Origin: an uncultured Aquimarina sp.
Lineage (GTDB): Bacteria; Bacteroidota; Bacteroidia; Flavobacteriales; Flavobacteriaceae
Length of the DNA: 64,000 nucleotides
Assembly: GCA_947496355.1 (NCBI GenBank)
Contig: CANMCO010000002.1
Coordinates: 434,001 to 498,000, forward strand
Direction: 5' to 3'
Positions 18,233 through 27,329 of the stretch are shown here, piece after piece. The first letter of the stretch is position 1. Each line of letters begins with the position of its first letter. The notes below the pieces were generated by a model that saw only the letters and a list, made by a program, of their open reading frames with translations, did not search any database and was not told the origin of the DNA. The position numbers were made by a program, and so were the translations under genes.

Positions 18233-20254
18233 ATGAAAAATTTAAACAAACTGATGTTATTAGGCGTTGTTCTAATGATATCAACAACTAGTCTTGCGCA
18301 AGAATATAAATTCGGGAAAGTATCAAAAGAAGAATTGCTTGAAAAAGCATATCCGAAAGATAGCAGTGCTAATGCCGCAGTGCTTTATGAAAAAAGAAAA
18401 GTGTATTTTGATTATAACCAATCCTTTGGATTCAGGATTATTACAGAAGTTCATAAAAGAGTTAAGTTTTATAATCAAAATGGGTTTGATTATGCAAGTG
18501 AACAAGTGTTTTTGTACAAAATACCAGCTGCAGAAGAGAAAATAAATAGTATAAAAGGAATTACCTATAACTTAATTGATGGTAAAATAATTGAAACCAA
18601 ACTTAAAAAGGAGGGTGTTTTTAAGAATGAACATTCAGAGAATTATAACCAGTTAAAATTTACAATGCCATCAGTAAAAGAGGGGTCTGTTGTCGAGTTT
18701 AGATATAAAATGGAATCTCCATTTGTTCATAACATTGATAAAATTTATTTACAGCAAGATATTCCAATTAAAAAAATAGACGTCAAAGTTGCTACTCCAG
18801 AGTATTATAATTTCAAGAAATTCACAACGGGATATTTACCAATTAATCTGAAAGAATCGAAAGATAATGGGAAAATGAATTATAATGTAAAAGCTAGGTA
18901 TAAAGGGGCTCCTCAGACCAGTAACACATCATTTTATACCGGTGGGATAGATTATAAAGTAAATACTTATACAATTAGCTCTTCAAATATACCAGCTTTT
19001 AAAAGAGAACCGTACTCGGGTAATCCTGATAATTATAGGTCTTCTATAGTATTTGAGTTAGAGTTTGAGAAATTTCCAAATCGTCCTCTCAAAACGTATA
19101 CTAGTTCCTGGGACGCGGTGGCTAAATCTATTTTTGAACATCCAAGATTTGGGAATGAACTAAAGAAGAATGGATATTATCGACAAGATGTTGATCAATT
19201 GTTAGAGGGAATAACGGATCCAATGCAAAAAACAATCTTGATTTATGATTTTGTAAAGAAAAAAATGGTCTGGAATAATTGGTATTCTAGACTTACAGCA
19301 GGAGGAGTGAAAAAGGCATACAAAGAAGGGGTAGGTAATGTTGCAGAGATTAACATCATGCTAACATCAATGTTGCAATATGCTGGTATCAGCGCAAAGC
19401 CTGTATTAGTAAGCTCTACTAATAAAACAATCTCTTTGTTTCCAACTTTAGAGGGTTTTGATTATGTGATTGCAAGAGTTAAAGTAGGTGATAGCATCAT
19501 ATATTTGGATGCTACCGATAAGTATGGAGAGCCTAATGTTCTCCCAAATCGTGTTATTCATGGATCGGGAAGAGTGATTGCTGAAAATGGTACTTCTCAA
19601 TTGATAAATTTTAGACCAAATCATTTGTCTAGAATTCATAGTTCTGTCTTGTGTGAAATAGATGCTGATGGCTTGATTAAAGGAAAACAAAGTACCAATA
19701 GATCATCTTATCTGGCTCATAATTTTAGAGTACGACATGCTGCTAAAAAGCAGGAAGAACAGATTGAACGAGTAACTGAAAATTATGGGGTAGCAACTCT
19801 TAATGAATATGAACTAAAAGGAGTTAATGATATAGGGAAATCAATTAGCGAGCGTTTCGAATTTACAGTAAATGACGAGGTTGAGGTTATCGATGGCGAA
19901 ATGTTTTTTTCTCCCTTATTATTCTTAAAAAATGAAGAAAACATCTTTAAATCAAATGAACGTAAATATCCCATAGATTATGGGTACGGATATTCAAATA
20001 GTATGATGGTAAGTGTAAAAATACCAGAAGGGTATGAAATATCTGAAATTCCTGAAGGTTCTGCTTTTAAACTACCAGAAAATATGGGTAGCTTTGTATA
20101 TAGATCAAGTGTAATGGGTAATTCTATTCAAGTATCAATTACAGAGACATTGAATACACCATTTATTCCTGCAGATTATTATCCTGTGCTAAAGCAATTT
20201 TACAATCAGATAATTCAAAAGGAAAGCGATCAGGTAGTTTTAAAGAAGATATAA
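18233..20254 (+). CDS. Secreted DUF3857 protein with degenerate transglutaminase core
   Basis: A 673-residue paralogue of the preceding gene with a signal peptide ending near SLAQE (residue 23), a DUF3857 domain and a transglutaminase-like fold. At the position of the catalytic cysteine the sequence reads EGVGNVAEINIML: Val370 stands where the neighbour has Cys333, so a cysteine-protease or transglutaminase reaction is not expected. It may serve as a binding partner of the upstream paralogue. It is 19 bp after that gene and 2 bp before the MazG-like gene, so it is in the same operon. Confidence 0.78.
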   Translation: MKNLNKLMLLGVVLMISTTSLAQEYKFGKVSKEELLEKAYPKDSSANAAVLYEKRKVYFDYNQSFGFRIITEVHKRVKFYNQNGFDYASEQVFLYKIPAAEEKINSIKGITYNLIDGKIIETKLKKEGVFKNEHSENYNQLKFTMPSVKEGSVVEFRYKMESPFVHNIDKIYLQQDIPIKKIDVKVATPEYYNFKKFTTGYLPINLKESKDNGKMNYNVKARYKGAPQTSNTSFYTGGIDYKVNTYTISSSNIPAFKREPYSGNPDNYRSSIVFELEFEKFPNRPLKTYTSSWDAVAKSIFEHPRFGNELKKNGYYRQDVDQLLEGITDPMQKTILIYDFVKKKMVWNNWYSRLTAGGVKKAYKEGVGNVAEINIMLTSMLQYAGISAKPVLVSSTNKTISLFPTLEGFDYVIARVKVGDSIIYLDATDKYGEPNVLPNRVIHGSGRVIAENGTSQLINFRPNHLSRIHSSVLCEIDADGLIKGKQSTNRSSYLAHNFRVRHAAKKQEEQIERVTENYGVATLNEYELKGVNDIGKSISERFEFTVNDEVEVIDGEMFFSPLLFLKNEENIFKSNERKYPIDYGYGYSNSMMVSVKIPEGYEISEIPEGSAFKLPENMGSFVYRSSVMGNSIQVSITETLNTPFIPADYYPVLKQFYNQIIQKESDQVVLKKI

Positions 20255-20256
20255 TT

Positions 20257-20583
20257 ATGAATATTCAGAACGCACAAGAAACTGTTGATAATTGGATAAA
20301 AAATCACGGAGTAAGGTATTTTGATGAACTCACAAACATGGCACAACTTACAGAAGAAGTAGGAGAGGTTGCAAGAATTATTGCAAGACGTTATGGTGAA
20401 CAAAGTGAGAAAGAAAGTGATAAAAATAAAGATCTTGGAGAGGAGCTAGCCGATGTTTTATTTGTAGTTTTATGCCTGGCCAATCAAACAGGAGTTGACT
20501 TGCAAGAAGCTTTTGATAAAAAACTGGATATAAAAACGAAAAGAGATCATGACCGTCACCATAATAATGAAAAATTAAAGTAA
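20257..20583 (+). CDS. MazG-like nucleotide pyrophosphohydrolase
   Basis: This 108-residue all-helical protein has the paired acidic metal-binding motifs of the MazG/dUTPase-like family: LTEEVGEVARI near residues 28-38 and LGEELADVLFVV near 67-78. It probably hydrolyses a non-canonical or stress-related NTP to NMP and pyrophosphate; the substrate is not predictable. The stop overlaps the next ATG by 1 bp. Confidence 0.88.
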   Translation: MNIQNAQETVDNWIKNHGVRYFDELTNMAQLTEEVGEVARIIARRYGEQSEKESDKNKDLGEELADVLFVVLCLANQTGVDLQEAFDKKLDIKTKRDHDRHHNNEKLK

Positions 20584-20837
20584 TGTTTACGGCGATAATT
20601 TCCTCCAAAAAGTACTGGATTACGGTTGCGGCATTAGCATTGGGCTTCATAGTTGTGTTTAGTGTTATAGAGCATATAATGCAGAATGGCGGAATAGATC
20701 TGGGTGCTTTTCTTAATGAGAAAATCGATGAAGGTAGATGGTTAAGGTATTTTATTTCTCGAATTGCAGGTGGACTGGCATATGGAATGATAATGGGTTA
20801 TTATTTAGAATTAAGAAAACGAATATCAAAACGATAA
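20583..20837 (+). CDS. Small two-helix membrane protein
   Basis: A protein of 84 residues with two hydrophobic segments (about 10-29 and 57-75) and a polar middle containing LGAFLNEKIDEGRWLRY. The basic C-terminus LRKRISKR suggests a cytoplasmic tail. It is tightly packed between the MazG-like gene (1-bp overlap) and aroA (1-bp gap), which supports a real gene. No function is recognised. Confidence 0.7.
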   Translation: MFTAIISSKKYWITVAALALGFIVVFSVIEHIMQNGGIDLGAFLNEKIDEGRWLRYFISRIAGGLAYGMIMGYYLELRKRISKR

Positions 20838-20838
20838 A

Positions 20839-22062
20839 ATGAATCTGAAATTACAGGAGATTTCGACTATAGAAAATAAAACTTTACAAATTACGGGATC
20901 TAAAAGTGAAACTAATAGATTACTTATTCTACAGGCGCTGTATCCTAATATAACTATTGAAAATATGTCCAATAGCGATGACTCTAACCTCATGCAAAAA
21001 GCATTGGACAGTAATGAAGTTGTCATTGATATTCATCACGCAGGTACGGCGATGCGTTTTCTTACTGCATTTTTTGCCGTTCAAGAAGGTAGAGAAACTG
21101 TTCTTACTGGGAGTAAAAGAATGCAAGAGCGACCGGTAAAGATATTGGTTGAAGCATTGCAACAGCTTGGTTGTGAGATAAGTTACGAGAAGGAAATAGG
21201 GTATCCTCCAATACGTATATTAGGAAAACGACCTGCTTCTAATAAAGTCTCACTAAAAGCAAATGTAAGTAGTCAGTATATTTCTGCATTAATGCTTGTT
21301 GCAGGATCATTGCCAGAAGGTTTAGTGATTTCATTAGAAGGGAAAGTAACATCAGTTCCTTATATAAATATGACACTAAGTTTATTAAGTGATGTAGGTA
21401 TAAATGGAACGTTTGAAAATAATGTAATAACTATCCCTAATTGCAAAGAGATTCATGATAGAAAAGTAGTGGTAGAGTCGGATTGGAGTTCTGCTTCCTA
21501 TTTTTACAGCTTGGTAGCCCTGTCAAATGATGATGCGTCCGTAACCATTGGAAGCTATAAAAATGAGAGCTATCAAGGTGATTCATCATTAACTGAAATA
21601 TATAAGCATTTGGGTGTAGAGACAGTGTTTGACCAAAATACAATTACCTTAAAGAAAATGTCTGGTTCTATACATAGACTACCAGAAAAGTTGGATTTAT
21701 CAAATTCTCCTGATATTGCTCAAACCATTGCAGTGACCTGTTTTGGATTAGGAATTGAATGTTATTTGACTGGGCTTCACACCTTAAAAATAAAGGAAAC
21801 GGATAGATTGGAAGCTTTAAAAACTGAAATTGAAAAATTAGGAGGTAATGTTATAATTACAGAAGACACACTTCAACTGGCACCTGCATCACTAATCAAA
21901 ACAGGTGTTTCAATTGCGACCTACAATGACCATCGTATGGCTATGGCATTTGCACCATTGGCACTTAGAACTTCGTTGCAGATAGAAGATGCTAATGTCG
22001 TTTCTAAATCGTATCCAGATTTTTGGATTGATTTAAATAAATTGGGACTTAAAATCTTATAA
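20839..22062 (+). CDS. aroA: 3-phosphoshikimate 1-carboxyvinyltransferase (EPSP synthase)
   Basis: The 407-residue enzyme joins phosphoshikimate and PEP in the shikimate pathway. Motifs are GSKSETNRLLIL near residue 20, HAGTAMRFLTAFFA near 67-80, SSQYISALMLVAG near 145-157, LKIKETDRLEALKTE and YNDHRMAMAFAPLAL near the C-terminus. It is shorter than E. coli AroA (427 aa), as usual in Bacteroidota. It is unlinked to the Phe/Tyr operon 6 kb upstream. Confidence 0.95.
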   Translation: MNLKLQEISTIENKTLQITGSKSETNRLLILQALYPNITIENMSNSDDSNLMQKALDSNEVVIDIHHAGTAMRFLTAFFAVQEGRETVLTGSKRMQERPVKILVEALQQLGCEISYEKEIGYPPIRILGKRPASNKVSLKANVSSQYISALMLVAGSLPEGLVISLEGKVTSVPYINMTLSLLSDVGINGTFENNVITIPNCKEIHDRKVVVESDWSSASYFYSLVALSNDDASVTIGSYKNESYQGDSSLTEIYKHLGVETVFDQNTITLKKMSGSIHRLPEKLDLSNSPDIAQTIAVTCFGLGIECYLTGLHTLKIKETDRLEALKTEIEKLGGNVIITEDTLQLAPASLIKTGVSIATYNDHRMAMAFAPLALRTSLQIEDANVVSKSYPDFWIDLNKLGLKIL

Positions 22063-22085
22063 TTTTTAAATATATCTCAATTTAC

Positions 22086-22117
22086 TTGACAACCCCTATT
22101 ACGAGATCGTATATTTG
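22086..22117 (+). promoter_or_regulatory. Consensus Bacteroidota promoter of queA
   Basis: TTG at 22086-22088 and TATATTTG at 22110-22117 are separated by 21 bp and match the -33/-7 consensus of Bacteroidota, including the full TAnnTTTG. Transcription should begin near 22124, about 17 nt before the queA ATG. Confidence 0.75.
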
Positions 22118-22140
22118 CACCTTTAAAAAAACAAACACGA

Positions 22141-23190
22141 ATGAAGTTATCACATTTCAACTTTGACCTTCCGCAAGACTTATTGGCTGAGTACCCTGCA
22201 GAAAACAGAGACGAGGCGCGTCTAATGGTTCTTAATAGAAAGGATCAAACTATCGAACATAAAATGTTCAAAGACCTTATAGATTATTTTGATCCCAATG
22301 ATGTAATGGTGGTTAATAATACTAAGGTTTTTCCTGCTAGATTATATGGAAATAAAGAGAAAACGGGTGCAAGAATTGAAGTGTTCTTACTTCGTGAATT
22401 AAATTCTGAAACACGTCTTTGGGATGTTCTTGTAGATCCTGCAAGGAAAATACGTATTGGTAATAAGCTTTATTTCGGAGATGATGAAAGTTTGGTGGCA
22501 GAGGTAATTGATAATACTACATCAAGAGGTCGAACCCTACGTTTCTTATATGATGGATCATATGATGAGTTTAGACAAAAACTTACTGACTTAGGAGAAA
22601 CTCCGCTGCCTAAATATATAAAGAGAGATGCAGAACCAGAAGATGAAGAAAGATACCAAACTATATATGCTAAAAATGAAGGTGCAGTTGCTGCCCCTAC
22701 AGCTGGACTTCACTTTTCTAAACATTTAATGAAACGCTTAGAGATTAAGGGAGTAGACTTTGCAGAAGTTACACTTCATGTTGGACTGGGAACCTTTAAT
22801 CCTGTAGAGGTAGAAGATTTGTCCAAACATAAAATGGATAGTGAAGAAGCATACATTACTGCTCAGGCAACAAATGTTATTAATAACGGAATTGCTAATA
22901 AAAGAAAGATTTGTGCAGTAGGAACCACCGTAATGAGAGCTTTAGAAAGTTCAGTTTCATCAGAAAGAAAATTAAACGAATTTAGAGGATGGACTAATAA
23001 GTTTATTTTCCCTCCTTATGATTTCAGTATTGCTAATTGCATGATAACAAACTTTCATACACCAAAGTCTACTTTATTAATGATGGTTTCAGCTTTTGCA
23101 GGTCATGATTTTATTAAAGAGGCATATGAAGAGGCCGTAAAAGAGAAATATAAATTCTACTCTTATGGTGATGCAATGCTAATTATCTAG
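22141..23190 (+). CDS. queA: S-adenosylmethionine:tRNA ribosyltransferase-isomerase
   Basis: A 349-residue QueA that adds the epoxycyclopentane part of queuosine to tRNA, using SAM as ribosyl donor. Features are [21 protein letters not shown] at the N-terminus, [27 protein letters not shown] near 180-193 and VGLGTFNPV near 215. The length is normal. It has its own consensus promoter just upstream and a hairpin-like terminator downstream. Confidence 0.97.
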   Translation: MKLSHFNFDLPQDLLAEYPAENRDEARLMVLNRKDQTIEHKMFKDLIDYFDPNDVMVVNNTKVFPARLYGNKEKTGARIEVFLLRELNSETRLWDVLVDPARKIRIGNKLYFGDDESLVAEVIDNTTSRGRTLRFLYDGSYDEFRQKLTDLGETPLPKYIKRDAEPEDEERYQTIYAKNEGAVAAPTAGLHFSKHLMKRLEIKGVDFAEVTLHVGLGTFNPVEVEDLSKHKMDSEEAYITAQATNVINNGIANKRKICAVGTTVMRALESSVSSERKLNEFRGWTNKFIFPPYDFSIANCMITNFHTPKSTLLMMVSAFAGHDFIKEAYEEAVKEKYKFYSYGDAMLII

Positions 23191-23212
23191 ATGTAAAAAG
23201 CCAAATAATTAT

Positions 23213-23255
23213 TAAAAACCTTATTTAACTACTTGTTAGATGAGGTTTTTTTTTA
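23213..23255 (+). terminator. Candidate terminator after queA
   Basis: AAAAACCT near 23214 and AGGTTTTT near 23243 can pair, with an inner TAAC/GTTA pairing, and a long T run follows. The stem has an internal loop, so efficiency is uncertain. Confidence 0.55.
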
Positions 23256-23489
23256 TATTTCTAAAAATTAAGGTGTTATGTTGTTTTTTTTTCAAAAAAA
23301 GTAGTATTTTCGCCCACTCAAAAAAATTACGGTTTTGCCGTAATTGCGTTCGCAGTGCGTTACATCGATAAATATTGTTTTTTGTCGAAAAAAATATGCT
23401 GAATAATGCATATAAATGTACTTTTTGTGAAATTGGAACGTTTTTTGTAAAGTCCAAATTAATAACAAGAACTTAAACCTAATTATATA

Positions 23490-24422
23490 ATGAAAAGAGT
23501 AGTTTTTTACGTAGCGTTTTTTATCACAACACTTTCTTTTTCCCAAACAAAAGTTGGAAGTGTTCATTTTAATGATGTTGATGTATTTGGTGACGCAGAA
23601 CTTATGCTTAATGGAGCCGGTGAAAGAGAAAAGTTATATGCAATTGCATTATATCTTGATTTTGAAGTAAATGGCCCAGAAGATGGAGTAATGGTAGCAG
23701 AAAAAGATAGCAATATGGCTATAACTATCAAAGCAACTTCTACAGTTGATGAAGGTGAACTTAAAGATATTATTAGAAATGGACTAGAAGTAGCTACAGA
23801 TGGTAATAGCTATAAGTTCGAAAAAGAAATTCGTGATTTTATCAACTTGCTGCCCAAAGGAATTAAAAAGTTTGATATAATAAGAATACTTCATTCTAAA
23901 GGAGGTAAACTTTCTGTGTTTCAGAATAAAACCTTACTGGGTAGTATGACTAATTTGGAGTTTAAATCCGCATTATTCAAAATTTGGCTAGGTGAGAATC
24001 CTATTGATTACGATTTGAGAGAGAATTTACTTGCTGCTTATAAACCAAACCCTGTTCTAGGTAAATGGAGAATGGTTGATAAGAAAACAGGAGTTGCATT
24101 AAGTATAGCTCAATTATATGTTATCGATAATAAAGTTTTTGGTACCATAGAAAGAATGTTACGTGAGTCTGAAAGAGATGATGTTTGTTACGAATGTAAA
24201 GGAGACGATAAGAACAAAAAGATTGAAGGAATGATTATTATAAAAGGACTTCAATTTATAGGAGGTAAATATTCTGGAGGAACTTTAACCAATATAAAAA
24301 CAGGTGAAGTGACTGATTGTCAAATTTGGACAGACGAAGAAAAACGTGACGTACTTTTTGTAAAGTATAAAGGTAGTGGAGGAGTACACGAATGGAGAAG
24401 GGTAAAAGAACCTAAGAAGTAA
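23490..24422 (+). CDS. Secreted chalcone isomerase-like domain fused to DUF2147
   Basis: The 310-residue protein has a signal peptide (to about residue 19, TLSFSQ). The first half (about 20-180) resembles the chalcone isomerase-like fold: GERKLY-type segment GAGEREKLYAIALYLDF and LLPKGIKKFDIIRI. The second half (about 188-308) is a DUF2147 domain: NPVLGKWRMVDKKTG, an internal CYECKGD and FVKYKGSGGVHEWRRV. Both domains are usually separate proteins in Bacteroidota as far as I know. The CHI-like fold in bacteria is probably a lipid-binding or structural domain, not an isomerase. The gene stands alone with its own terminator. Confidence 0.75.
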   Translation: MKRVVFYVAFFITTLSFSQTKVGSVHFNDVDVFGDAELMLNGAGEREKLYAIALYLDFEVNGPEDGVMVAEKDSNMAITIKATSTVDEGELKDIIRNGLEVATDGNSYKFEKEIRDFINLLPKGIKKFDIIRILHSKGGKLSVFQNKTLLGSMTNLEFKSALFKIWLGENPIDYDLRENLLAAYKPNPVLGKWRMVDKKTGVALSIAQLYVIDNKVFGTIERMLRESERDDVCYECKGDDKNKKIEGMIIIKGLQFIGGKYSGGTLTNIKTGEVTDCQIWTDEEKRDVLFVKYKGSGGVHEWRRVKEPKK

Positions 24423-24450
24423 AAGACACGCTATTAAATAAATTAAATTA

Positions 24451-24484
24451 AAAACCCCTGATTTTAAAATCAGGGGTTTTTAAT
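24451..24484 (+). terminator. Rho-independent terminator
   Basis: AAAACCCCTGATTTT (24451-24465) pairs perfectly with AAAATCAGGGGTTTT (24466-24480); realistically the loop takes a few of the A/T pairs. The A and T tracts on both sides make it potentially bidirectional. It ends the CHI-DUF2147 transcript. Confidence 0.88.
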
Positions 24485-24522
24485 TATTTGTAATAAGATA
24501 TACATGTACCATATTATCTTTT

Positions 24523-24530
24523 TACTTTTG
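24523..24530 (+). promoter_or_regulatory. -7 element of rlmN
   Basis: TACTTTTG fits TAnnTTTG exactly. Transcription would begin about 24536-24538, at or next to the rlmN ATG (24538), so the mRNA may be leaderless. No TTTG is seen at the right -33 distance. Confidence 0.45.
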
Positions 24531-24537
24531 CAAAAGT

Positions 24538-25578
24538 ATGAGTGATAAGAAAAAAGATATAAGAGCACTTACCAAAGACCAGTTAAGATCCTTTTTTGAA
24601 GAGATAGGTGATAAACCATTCAGAGGGAATCAGGTGTATGAATGGCTTTGGGGTAAGGGTGCGCATAGTTTTGAAGATATGACAAATATTTCTAAGACTA
24701 CACGACAAGTGCTCGAAGAAAATTTTGTAATCAATCATATTCGTGTTGATCAAATGCAAAGAAGTAAGGATGGGACGATTAAAAATGCTGTAAAATTACA
24801 TGATGGGCTTATTGTAGAATCGGTTCTAATTCCAACCCCTACAAGAACAACCGCATGCGTTTCGTCCCAGGTTGGATGCAGCTTAGATTGTAAATTTTGT
24901 GCAACGGCTCGTTTAAAAAGAATGCGAAACCTTAATCCCGATGAAATTTATGATCAGGTAGTTGCTATCGATAATGAAAGTAGATTATATCATAATCGCC
25001 CGCTATCAAATATCGTTTTTATGGGTATGGGAGAGCCATTAATGAATTATAATAATGTTATAAAGGCTATTGATAAAATTACATCTTCTGAAGGACTGGG
25101 AATGTCTCCCAAAAGAATTACAGTGTCTACGTCTGGGGTGCCAAAAATGATCAAAAAAATGGCAGACGATGAGGTAAGGTTTAAACTTGCTGTGTCATTA
25201 CATTCTGCTATCGATGAAGTAAGAACCTCAATAATGCCTTTTAATGAAACTTTTCCTTTGTCTGATCTAAAAGAGGCGTTAGAATATTGGTATGCAAAAA
25301 CCAAAAGTAGAATCACCTATGAATATGTGGTGTGGGAGGGAATTAATGACCGAAAAGAGGATATAGATGCACTTATTCAATTTTGTTCCTACGTACCGTG
25401 TAAAGTTAATCTTATAGAATATAACCCAATAGATGATGGAGAGTTTCAACAAGCATCAAAGAAAGCGATAGATTATTATATTAATGGATTAGAATCTAGA
25501 GGTATAGTTGTAAATGTTCGTCGTAGTAGGGGTAAAGATATCGATGCCGCTTGTGGACAATTGGCAAATAAGTCTTAA
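24538..25578 (+). CDS. rlmN: 23S rRNA A2503 / tRNA A37 C2-methyltransferase
   Basis: A 346-residue radical-SAM enzyme. The Fe-S cysteines are Cys114, Cys118 and Cys121 in CSLDCKFC. The two methyl-transfer cysteines are at Cys107 and Cys339 (DAACGQL), with the same spacing as in E. coli RlmN. GMGEPLMNY is the SAM-binding Gly motif. It methylates A2503 in 23S rRNA and A37 in some tRNAs. Cfr is excluded as more distant by overall match, though that cannot be proven by reading. Confidence 0.95.
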   Translation: MSDKKKDIRALTKDQLRSFFEEIGDKPFRGNQVYEWLWGKGAHSFEDMTNISKTTRQVLEENFVINHIRVDQMQRSKDGTIKNAVKLHDGLIVESVLIPTPTRTTACVSSQVGCSLDCKFCATARLKRMRNLNPDEIYDQVVAIDNESRLYHNRPLSNIVFMGMGEPLMNYNNVIKAIDKITSSEGLGMSPKRITVSTSGVPKMIKKMADDEVRFKLAVSLHSAIDEVRTSIMPFNETFPLSDLKEALEYWYAKTKSRITYEYVVWEGINDRKEDIDALIQFCSYVPCKVNLIEYNPIDDGEFQQASKKAIDYYINGLESRGIVVNVRRSRGKDIDAACGQLANKS

Positions 25579-25610
25579 ATTTCTATAATAGCATGATTAC
25601 TTGTCTTCAA

Positions 25611-25633
25611 AAAAACAATTTATGCTATCTTCG
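25611..25633 (+). promoter_or_regulatory. Candidate promoter of the polyprenyl synthase gene
   Basis: TTG at 25611-25613 and TATCTTCG at 25626-25633 resemble the Bacteroidota promoter with one mismatch in the -7 box. The spacing is short (12 bp), so only the -7 box is persuasive. The TTG start of the gene lies 35 bp downstream. Confidence 0.35.
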
Positions 25634-25667
25634 TACTAATTAAGAAATCAGAACTAAGGGTCTAGTA

Positions 25668-26645
25668 TTGAAAGTTGTTGAGCAAATAAAGCTACCTATA
25701 ATTGATGAGATGGAACTTTTTGAGCAAAAGTTTTCAGATTCAATGTCTTCTAAGGTTGCTCTACTTAATAGAATTACGCATTACATCGTAAATCGAAAAG
25801 GTAAACAAATGCGGCCTATGTTTGTTTTTCTTGTTGCTAAAATGGTTTCTGGAGGAGAAGTAAATGAAAGAACATATCGTGGGGCTTCTGTGATAGAATT
25901 AATTCATACAGCAACATTGGTTCATGATGATGTAGTAGATGATTCTAACAGGAGACGTGGTTTTTTCTCTATTAATGCACTTTGGAAAAATAAGATTGCC
26001 GTATTGGTAGGAGACTATCTGCTTTCTAAAGGTCTATTGCTTTCTATCGATTACGGAGATTTTGATCTCTTAAAAATTATCTCTGTGGCTGTTCGTGAAA
26101 TGAGCGAAGGTGAACTATTACAAATCGAAAAAGCCAGAAACTTAGATATTACTGAAGAAATTTACTACGAAATTATTCGTCAGAAAACGGCAACCTTAAT
26201 CGCTGCTTGTTGTAGTTTAGGAGCTTGTTCTGTATCACCAAAATCAGATGATATTCAGAAAATGAGAAAATTTGGAGAACTTATAGGCATGGCTTTTCAA
26301 ATAAAAGATGATCTTTTTGATTATGGAGATACAGCGATAGGTAAGCCAACAGGAATAGATATTAAAGAACAAAAAATGACACTTCCTTTGATTTATACAT
26401 TAAATCATTGTACCAAAGAAAAAAAGAAATGGCTTATTAATTCGATAAAGAATCATAATAAGAATAAAAAAAGGGTGAAAGAGGTTATTAATTTTGTAAA
26501 AGCTAGTGGAGGTTTGGAATATGCAATTGAAATAATGCATAAATTCAAAGAAGAAGCACTTTTAATTTTGTCAGAATATCCGGATTCCGATTACAAATCT
26601 TCCCTATCATTAATGGTCGAGTACGTTATCGACCGAAAAAAATAA
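25668..26645 (+). CDS. Long-chain polyprenyl diphosphate synthase
   Basis: A 325-residue trans-isoprenyl diphosphate synthase. The first aspartate-rich motif HDDVVDD is at 86-92, the second is KDDLFDYG near 209. GKQMRP at 45-50 binds pyrophosphate. It most likely makes the side chain of menaquinone; chain length cannot be read with confidence. The start is TTG at 25668 and gives the conserved N-terminus KVVEQIKLPI. The chain-length region before the first DDxxD has no bulky aromatic, which agrees with a long product. Confidence 0.9.
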   Translation: MKVVEQIKLPIIDEMELFEQKFSDSMSSKVALLNRITHYIVNRKGKQMRPMFVFLVAKMVSGGEVNERTYRGASVIELIHTATLVHDDVVDDSNRRRGFFSINALWKNKIAVLVGDYLLSKGLLLSIDYGDFDLLKIISVAVREMSEGELLQIEKARNLDITEEIYYEIIRQKTATLIAACCSLGACSVSPKSDDIQKMRKFGELIGMAFQIKDDLFDYGDTAIGKPTGIDIKEQKMTLPLIYTLNHCTKEKKKWLINSIKNHNKNKKRVKEVINFVKASGGLEYAIEIMHKFKEEALLILSEYPDSDYKSSLSLMVEYVIDRKK

Positions 26646-26759
26646 CCAGCATACTCCTTTTAAACCTGGGAACAAAAACTTTTTTATAACATCAGGCAAC
26701 CATTTTGTTTTTTATTACGTCTATGTAAATAGAAGATCCTAATTAATTAATTTTTGACA

Positions 26760-27329
26760 TTGAAAGTTATTCAATTTTATAAAAGTGAAACACAACTAAT
26801 TAAAAAGGCGGCAAAGCAACATCGCGATGCTCAGCACCAGTTGTATAATCAATATGCGCCTAAGATGCTTAGTGTTTGCCGTCAATATATTAGAGATGTA
26901 CATTTTGCAGAAGAAGCAATGTTAAGTGGATTTTTAAAAGTATTTATGAATTTAGACAAGTTTAAATTTGAAGGAAGTTTTGAAGGGTGGATAAGAAGAA
27001 TAATGGTAAATGAATCAATTTCCTTTCTAAGGAAAGAAAAGCAAATCTTTTTTACCGAAGAAATAATACAATATAAAGAAGAATCCTGGAATAATATCAA
27101 TACGAAATTAGAAGTTGAACAAATTCAAGATCTTATTGATAGTTTACCAGAAGGGTATAAAATGGTGTTTGTATTATATGCTGTAGAAGGATACAAACAT
27201 AGCGAGATAGCAAAAATGCTTGAGATTTCTGAGAATACGTCAAAATCTCAACTATTCAAGGCTAGAAAAATGTTACAGCAAAAGTTGAACCAACAAAATA
27301 AGATAAGCAATGGCGCCATTGAAATTTGA
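26760..27329 (+). CDS. ECF-type RNA polymerase sigma factor
   Basis: About 190 residues with sigma-70 region 2 (about 25-95, SFEGWIRRIMVNESISFLR at its end) and region 4 (about 125-180, LPEGYKMVFVLYAVEGYKHSEIA). The start is TTG, either 26760 (chosen, giving KVIQFYKSETQLIKKA) or 26754. The next gene overlaps it by 20 bp and encodes a single-pass membrane protein, an arrangement typical of a sigma/anti-sigma pair. Target promoters are unknown. Confidence 0.9.
   Translation: MKVIQFYKSETQLIKKAAKQHRDAQHQLYNQYAPKMLSVCRQYIRDVHFAEEAMLSGFLKVFMNLDKFKFEGSFEGWIRRIMVNESISFLRKEKQIFFTEEIIQYKEESWNNINTKLEVEQIQDLIDSLPEGYKMVFVLYAVEGYKHSEIAKMLEISENTSKSQLFKARKMLQQKLNQQNKISNGAIEI

Noticed and set aside
23260..23489. 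230-bp region before the CHI-DUF2147 gene considered as a small RNA
   Set aside because: There is a short palindrome (ATTACGG/CCGTAAT near 23325) and a promoter-like box, but no terminator follows it and no known RNA pattern is seen; it is most simply a leader.
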